From UMGS1502 sp045545435 (GTDB taxonomy: Bacteria; Actinomycetota; Coriobacteriia; Coriobacteriales; Eggerthellaceae), in assembly GCA_045545435.1 (NCBI GenBank), contig JAZQAV010000163.1:1-15537 (forward strand): a DNA stretch of 15,537 nucleotides, written 5' to 3'. The stretch's first letter is position 1, and each line of letters opens with the position of its first letter. The position numbers and the translations under genes are program-made. The notes beneath the pieces are model-generated. The model did not search any database. It was given only the letters and a program-made list of their open reading frames with translations, and was not told the DNA's origin. This document shows, piece by piece, positions 12,155 to 15,537 of the stretch.

Positions 12155-14390
12155 GGGCGCCTCCTTCCGCCGTAGGCGCTGTTGGCGCGGGCGCGGACGC
12201 GGGATCGGAGCCGGCCGCGGGTGCAGCGGGCGCGGCGTCGGGCGCAGCGTCGGGCGCGGACTCGGGCGCGGGCGCGGTGGTCTCGGCGCCAGCCGCGGGC
12301 GCGGTGGGCGCGGGCGCAGCGGACTCGATGGCCCCAAACGGACACATCTGCGTGCAAAGGCCGCAACCGTTGCAGCTGCTGACGTCGATAAACGCCTGAC
12401 CACGTTCCCCGCTCTTCGGGCCAGAAGCCATGTTGTCGAACCCAATGCCCGGACAACCAATGGACGTAATGCACTTCTTGCAGCCCGTGCACACGTCGGG
12501 GTTTATAACCACGGGCGCGGCGGGCTTTATAAGCTGAATGCAGGGCGATTCGTAAATAACCGCTGATGGACCTGCGAAATCCAGCGCCTCGCGCGCAGCC
12601 TGTACAGCGGCCGCATGGTCAAGCGGATTCGCGCGAACCACCAGCTTGAACCCGTTCGCACGCAGCACCGCTTCAATGGAAAGCGGCTCGTTTTTGGGGC
12701 CCATAAGCGTATAGCCCGTGCCTGGATGCGGCTGCGCACCGGTCATCGCTGTGGTTGCGTTGTCCAGTACCACCACGGTAATGTCGTGGCCGTTGTAAGC
12801 AGCATTCGCAACACCGGTCATTCCGCTGGCGAAGAACGTGGAGTCGCCCACGAACGCAACGGCCTTCTTGCTGGGGTCAGCAACAGCGAAGCCCTGCGCC
12901 ATGGTGATGCCCGCGCCCATGCACAGGCAGGTGTCCACCGCATCCAACGGCTTCGCGTTGCCCAGCGTGTAGCAACCGATGTCGCCGCAATAAACGGCAG
13001 GTTGCTTGCCCAAAGCCTGCTTCACCGCATAGAAACTGCCGCGATGCGGACAGCCCGGGCACAACACCGGCGGGCGAACGGGCAGGTCAAGCGCTCCGCA
13101 TGCCTGCGAGCCGTCGGTTGCGGCGGGGGTTGCGGCTACGGCGGCTGCATCCGCGCCGGCCGCGGCGCTGGCAGCTGCACCTGCGGCGTTGGGAGCTGCA
13201 TCCGCGCCGGTCGCGGCGTTGGCGTCATCCGCGTCACCAAGCAGCGTCGAGACGCCCAGGAATTTCGCGATGCGCGTCAGAATATCGTCCACATCGTTTT
13301 CGCCACGGTCGCGCACATCGCCCGAAAGCTTGCCGCGCACGTTGTACGCCGCATGCGTACGACCCGCAAAACGAACGAGCTCATCTTCCAACACATAATC
13401 GAGCTCTTCGAAAACCAGCAGCTCATCGAGGCCTTCGGTAAAGCGCGCTGCCAAATCTGCTGGGAACGGATAGGGTGTTCCCACCTGCATAAAGCGATAA
13501 GGCGGAAGCGCGATGTTCGCAGCCGCGGCCTTCTGCTCGAGCATGTCGAGCGCTTCGCGCGCATATGCTGCGGAAACACCACCTGACACAATGCCAACAC
13601 GGGCGTTTTCCCACGTTGTTGGAAGCATGTTGGACTTCTGTGAGACCGGTGTTAGGCCGTTGGTCAATTGCGGGTTGAATTCTGCAAGTTCGCCGTTGGC
13701 TTTTTCGCCTTCAATAGCGAATCCTTGTGCAATTTTCGGAAGACGTGCGTTGATTTCGCCATGCGCTTCAAACGCACGGCGCGGGAAGATGACCCACTTG
13801 CTCACGTCGCGCTGGAATCCGCCATCGGGAAGCGGACGTGCGTAAGTTTCCTCCTCGATCTCGAAAAACGCCGACGCATGGTCCACGCGCGTGGTGGGAC
13901 GCACAATAACGGGTGTCTGGTAGCGTTCCGACAAATCGAACGCGGCCTTCATCATGTTGAAGGCCTGCTCGGGCGTGGCGGGGTCGAGCACTGGGACCTT
14001 GGCAAACGCCGCGAACCTGCGCGTATCCTGCTCGGTTTGCGACGAGATGGGGCCTGGGTCGTCCGCCACCAGCAGCACCAAGCCGCCGCGAATGCCCACG
14101 TAGTTGAGGCACATGAGCGGATCGGAGGCCACATTGAGGCCCATCTGCTTGCAAGTGAACAGGCAGCGCGCACCCGCGTAAGCCGCTCCCCCGAGCATTT
14201 CGAGCGCCGCTTTTTCGTTGGTGGACCACTCAACGTACACGTCGTGAGCCTTGCCGGCAGCATGGAGCTTTGCGACAGTTTCAACTATTTCCGAAGAGGG
14301 CGTGCCCGGATAACCGGCCACGACGTTTACCCCCGCCTCAAGCGCAGCGTGTGCAAGGGCCTCGTTTCCCATAAGCAACTGCTTCGCCAT
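12147..14390 (-). CDS. iorA: Indolepyruvate:ferredoxin oxidoreductase, alpha subunit
   Basis: The 747-aa protein begins MAKQLLMGNEALAHAALEAGVNVVAGYPGTPSSEIVET, the PFOR-type N-terminal domain. The thiamine-diphosphate domain shows CPGCPHRGSFYAVK, GDIGCYTLG, GDSTFFASGMTG and the NATTAMTG end. The C-terminal ferredoxin domain has two cluster motifs: C634-C637-C640-C646 and C673-C676-C679-C683, both CxxCxxC types, the first ending in a variant C-x5-C. Compared with usual IorA (roughly 580-640 aa) it is long. The excess is an Ala-rich insertion before the TPP domain (coded near 13110-13230) and a 60-residue Ala/Pro tail after the last cluster. ATG 14390 is preceded by GAGGTG. The stop overlaps iorB. 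It works with IorB in aromatic amino-acid fermentation and reduces ferredoxin. Confidence 0.94.
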   Translation of the reverse strand: MAKQLLMGNEALAHAALEAGVNVVAGYPGTPSSEIVETVAKLHAAGKAHDVYVEWSTNEKAALEMLGGAAYAGARCLFTCKQMGLNVASDPLMCLNYVGIRGGLVLLVADDPGPISSQTEQDTRRFAAFAKVPVLDPATPEQAFNMMKAAFDLSERYQTPVIVRPTTRVDHASAFFEIEEETYARPLPDGGFQRDVSKWVIFPRRAFEAHGEINARLPKIAQGFAIEGEKANGELAEFNPQLTNGLTPVSQKSNMLPTTWENARVGIVSGGVSAAYAREALDMLEQKAAAANIALPPYRFMQVGTPYPFPADLAARFTEGLDELLVFEELDYVLEDELVRFAGRTHAAYNVRGKLSGDVRDRGENDVDDILTRIAKFLGVSTLLGDADDANAATGADAAPNAAGAAASAAAGADAAAVAATPAATDGSQACGALDLPVRPPVLCPGCPHRGSFYAVKQALGKQPAVYCGDIGCYTLGNAKPLDAVDTCLCMGAGITMAQGFAVADPSKKAVAFVGDSTFFASGMTGVANAAYNGHDITVVVLDNATTAMTGAQPHPGTGYTLMGPKNEPLSIEAVLRANGFKLVVRANPLDHAAAVQAAREALDFAGPSAVIYESPCIQLIKPAAPVVINPDVCTGCKKCITSIGCPGIGFDNMASGPKSGERGQAFIDVSSCNGCGLCTQMCPFGAIESAAPAPTAPAAGAETTAPAPESAPDAAPDAAPAAPAAGSDPASAPAPTAPTAEGGAHA

Positions 14391-14658
14391 AATCACCTCG
14401 TCTTTTCGTGTTTGGTATGCGCAAATCGCTTTGCGCGCGGTTGTGCGCTGGTCGCGTGCGAGTTGCGCACGTGCGGTTCGCACGCGGGCTGCAGCCTGCG
14501 CAGTTCGCGGCTTGCGGGTTGTGGCCTGCGCGTTCGTTGCGCAGGCTGCTTCGCTCGCGGGGCCTGCGCGTTCGACGTGCTCGCGCGGCTCGCGTTCGGA
14601 TTGCGCGGCTGCCTCCCCTGCACGTTCGCCGTGCTCGCAGGCCGCGAGCGTCAACGGC
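14391..14658. repeat. GC-rich low-complexity spacer between iorA and purE
   Basis: The 268 bp are dominated by recurring GCGCA, TGCGC, TTCGC and GCCTGCGCG elements, with many short inverted repeats such as CGTGCGA/TCGCACG. On the minus strand, just after the purE stop, there is a GCTCGC/GCGAGC stem without a T-run. No clear iorA promoter or purE terminator was found. An open frame runs through it in phase with iorA, but its residues (Ala, Arg, Glu mixtures) look like translated repeat rather than protein. Confidence 0.6.
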
Positions 14659-15126
14659 TTACGCCTGAGCCATTGCCTCTTTGAAGTCAACGATCTTCTG
14701 ACGCATGGCCTCGTCGCCGGTGCCAAGCATCTGAACAGCCAAAATAGCGGCATTCTTGGCACCGTTGATAGCCACCGTCGCCACCGGAACGCCCGACGGC
14801 ATCTGAACCATGGACAGCAGCGAGTCAAGACCGCCCAGGTCGGACGTTTTCATCGGCACGCAAATCACCGGGTTGGGCGTGTACGCAGCCACAACTCCGC
14901 CCAGATGAGCGGCTTTACCTGCTGCAGCGATGATCACTTTGATGCCACGCTCGTGCGCAGTGGACGCCCACTCGTGAACCTCGAGCGGCTTGCGATGGGC
15001 ACTGGCTATTTTCACTTCGTAGGGCACGCCGAACTCGTCCAGCTGTGCCATGCAAGCCTCCATGGTGGGCATGTCGGACTGTGAGCCCATGATAATCCCA
15101 ACGACAGGGGTTTCTTGTTCTGCCAT
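14659..15126 (-). CDS. purE: N5-carboxyaminoimidazole ribonucleotide mutase (class I PurE)
   Basis: The 155-aa cytoplasmic enzyme moves the carboxyl group of N5-CAIR to C4, giving CAIR, in de novo purine synthesis. Signatures are GIIMGSQSDMPTM near the N-terminus (the GSxSD phosphate/ribose site), IASAHRKP (with the catalytic-loop histidine), AAAGKAAHLGGVVAAYTPNP and GGLDSLLSMVQMPSGVPVAT. The SAHR and GLDSLLS motifs mark class I rather than the class II (AIR carboxylase) type. Lys in the GKAAHLGG loop replaces the more common small residue but is seen in other class I enzymes as I recall them. AAAGGAAG sits before ATG 15126. No other pur gene lies in the window, so it is not in a visible purine operon. 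Confidence 0.94.
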   Translation of the reverse strand: MAEQETPVVGIIMGSQSDMPTMEACMAQLDEFGVPYEVKIASAHRKPLEVHEWASTAHERGIKVIIAAAGKAAHLGGVVAAYTPNPVICVPMKTSDLGGLDSLLSMVQMPSGVPVATVAINGAKNAAILAVQMLGTGDEAMRQKIVDFKEAMAQA

Positions 15127-15196
15127 TTTTCTTCCTTTGCTTCATAACGTGCAGGGCGAACTCCAAACGCGTTCGGATGCGTGAGCCTAGGCCGAT

Positions 15197-15338
15197 GCCG
15201 CAATCGCGGACACAGCCACAGACGCGACCGCAGCCGCAATTGCGCTAGCCATGCGCCTCGGCCGTTGCCGCAATCGCAGACGCAGCCGTAGCCGCAATCG
15301 CGGACACAGCCGTAGCCGCAATCGCAGACACAACCGTT
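15197..15338. repeat. 24-bp tandem repeats in the purE leader region
   Basis: Three contiguous units (15267-15290, 15291-15314, 15315-15338) and one separate unit (15197-15220) are variants of GCCGCAATCGCAGACACAGC plus four bases (CGTA). Related fragments fill 15221-15266. They lie between the purE promoter candidate and its start codon, so they would be transcribed as a long leader. Confidence 0.85.
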
Positions 15339-15367
15339 CGCGTGAGCCCTGCTAAAAACAACACTCA

Positions 15368-15396
15368 ATTATAGCCCAGCGATATGCGAAAACTGT
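15368..15396 (-). promoter_or_regulatory. Candidate promoter of purE
   Basis: On the minus strand a perfect TATAAT (complement of 15368-15373) follows GGGC. The -35 position (about 15391-15396, ACAGTT) is poor. The resulting leader would be about 235 nt and would contain the 24-bp repeats. No PurR box or purine riboswitch was recognised in it. Confidence 0.5.
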
Positions 15397-15436
15397 CGCG
15401 CTTCCCCATGCTTCCCGTCCACGGCTTTAGGCACGA

Positions 15437-15476
15437 AGTTCCATTGTTGCCACGCGCACGCACGTGGCACGGAACT
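15437..15476 (-). terminator. Long interrupted hairpin, possible factor-dependent terminator
   Basis: AGTTCC (15437-15442) pairs with GGAACT (15471-15476), and TGCCACG (15448-15454) with CGTGGCA (15463-15469), with an ATTGT/C internal loop. No T-run follows on either strand. On the minus strand it begins at the TAG of a frame that is open to the window edge (15475-15537, ending RRLVATA). It may therefore mark the 3' end of an upstream gene whose body lies outside the window. That gene tail is too short to support on its own. Confidence 0.35.
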
Positions 15477-15537
15477 ACGCTGTTGCTACGAGCCTTCGCA
15501 AGTTGCGCGGAAGCCGGTTGTCAGAAATCGCCTTCAT

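Noticed and set aside
12155..12460. In-frame upstream extension of iorB (total 301 aa)
   Set aside because: It is iorA read in another frame and gives an Arg/Pro-rich stretch. ATG 12154 has AAGGAGG at correct spacing and the conserved GVGGQG motif follows at once.
14391..14828. In-frame minus-strand extension of iorA that would overlap purE (total 893 aa)
   Set aside because: ATG 14390 has a ribosome binding site and starts exactly where the family's N-terminus starts. The extension is translated low-complexity DNA plus purE in a wrong phase.
15475..15537. Tail of a minus-strand gene ending RRLVATA
   Set aside because: Only 20 codons are visible. It is mentioned with the adjacent hairpin but is too short to list as a gene.

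Overview
The window is a stretch of bacterial chromosome with moderately high GC and long Ala-, Pro- and Arg-rich codon runs. The gene content is that of an anaerobic actinobacterium, most likely a Coriobacteriia/Eggerthellaceae-type gut or oral anaerobe. Pointers are an indolepyruvate:ferredoxin oxidoreductase beside a phenylacetate-CoA ligase, a GlpA-type flavoprotein with a BFD-like iron-sulfur domain, and an Nramp-related magnesium transporter paired with an MgtE-N/CBS protein. The organism assignment is inference from gene content, not from a marker gene. No transposase, integrase, phage gene or CRISPR array was seen.

Left part (1-2000, + strand). The window opens inside a frame encoding a Pro/Ser-rich linker followed by a helix-turn-helix domain. 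A von Willebrand A (VWA) protein with an intact metal-binding motif follows. Its last codons merge into five tandem 22-bp repeats. A guanidine-III riboswitch then precedes a small multidrug resistance protein of the SugE/Gdx type, a guanidinium exporter.

Middle (2000-7700, + strand). A 689-aa FAD oxidoreductase carries a BFD-like cluster-binding domain, a 30-bp-repeat linker and an unusual fused C-terminal domain. tRNA-Arg(ACG) has its own strong promoter and a leader-trailer stem. A hairpin-rich leader comes next, then a two-gene operon: a PRC-barrel/MgtE-N/CBS protein with one membrane anchor, and an Nramp-related magnesium transporter. A strong, probably bidirectional terminator separates these from the reverse-strand Rrf2-type regulator.

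AT-rich intergenic region (8267-8815). Within it a promoter is placed so that transcription would begin exactly at the 5' end of a rod-like, about 189-nt inverted-repeat structure with a central bubble. This lies directly upstream of a 5-formyltetrahydrofolate cyclo-ligase homologue. That is the architecture and neighbourhood of 6S RNA in proteobacteria, so it is offered as a candidate 6S-like RNA. The cyclo-ligase homologue itself has lost the usual glycine-rich loop.

Right part (9774-15537). paaK (+) converges on iorB and iorA (-), which overlap by 8 nt. Together they interconvert aryl pyruvates, aryl acetyl-CoAs and aryl acetates, as in amino-acid fermentation. purE follows upstream on the minus strand behind its own TATAAT promoter. 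The intergenic spaces here, and several protein linkers and tails, are low-complexity tandem repeats (18, 22, 24 and 30 bp units). This suggests active repeat expansion in this genome.
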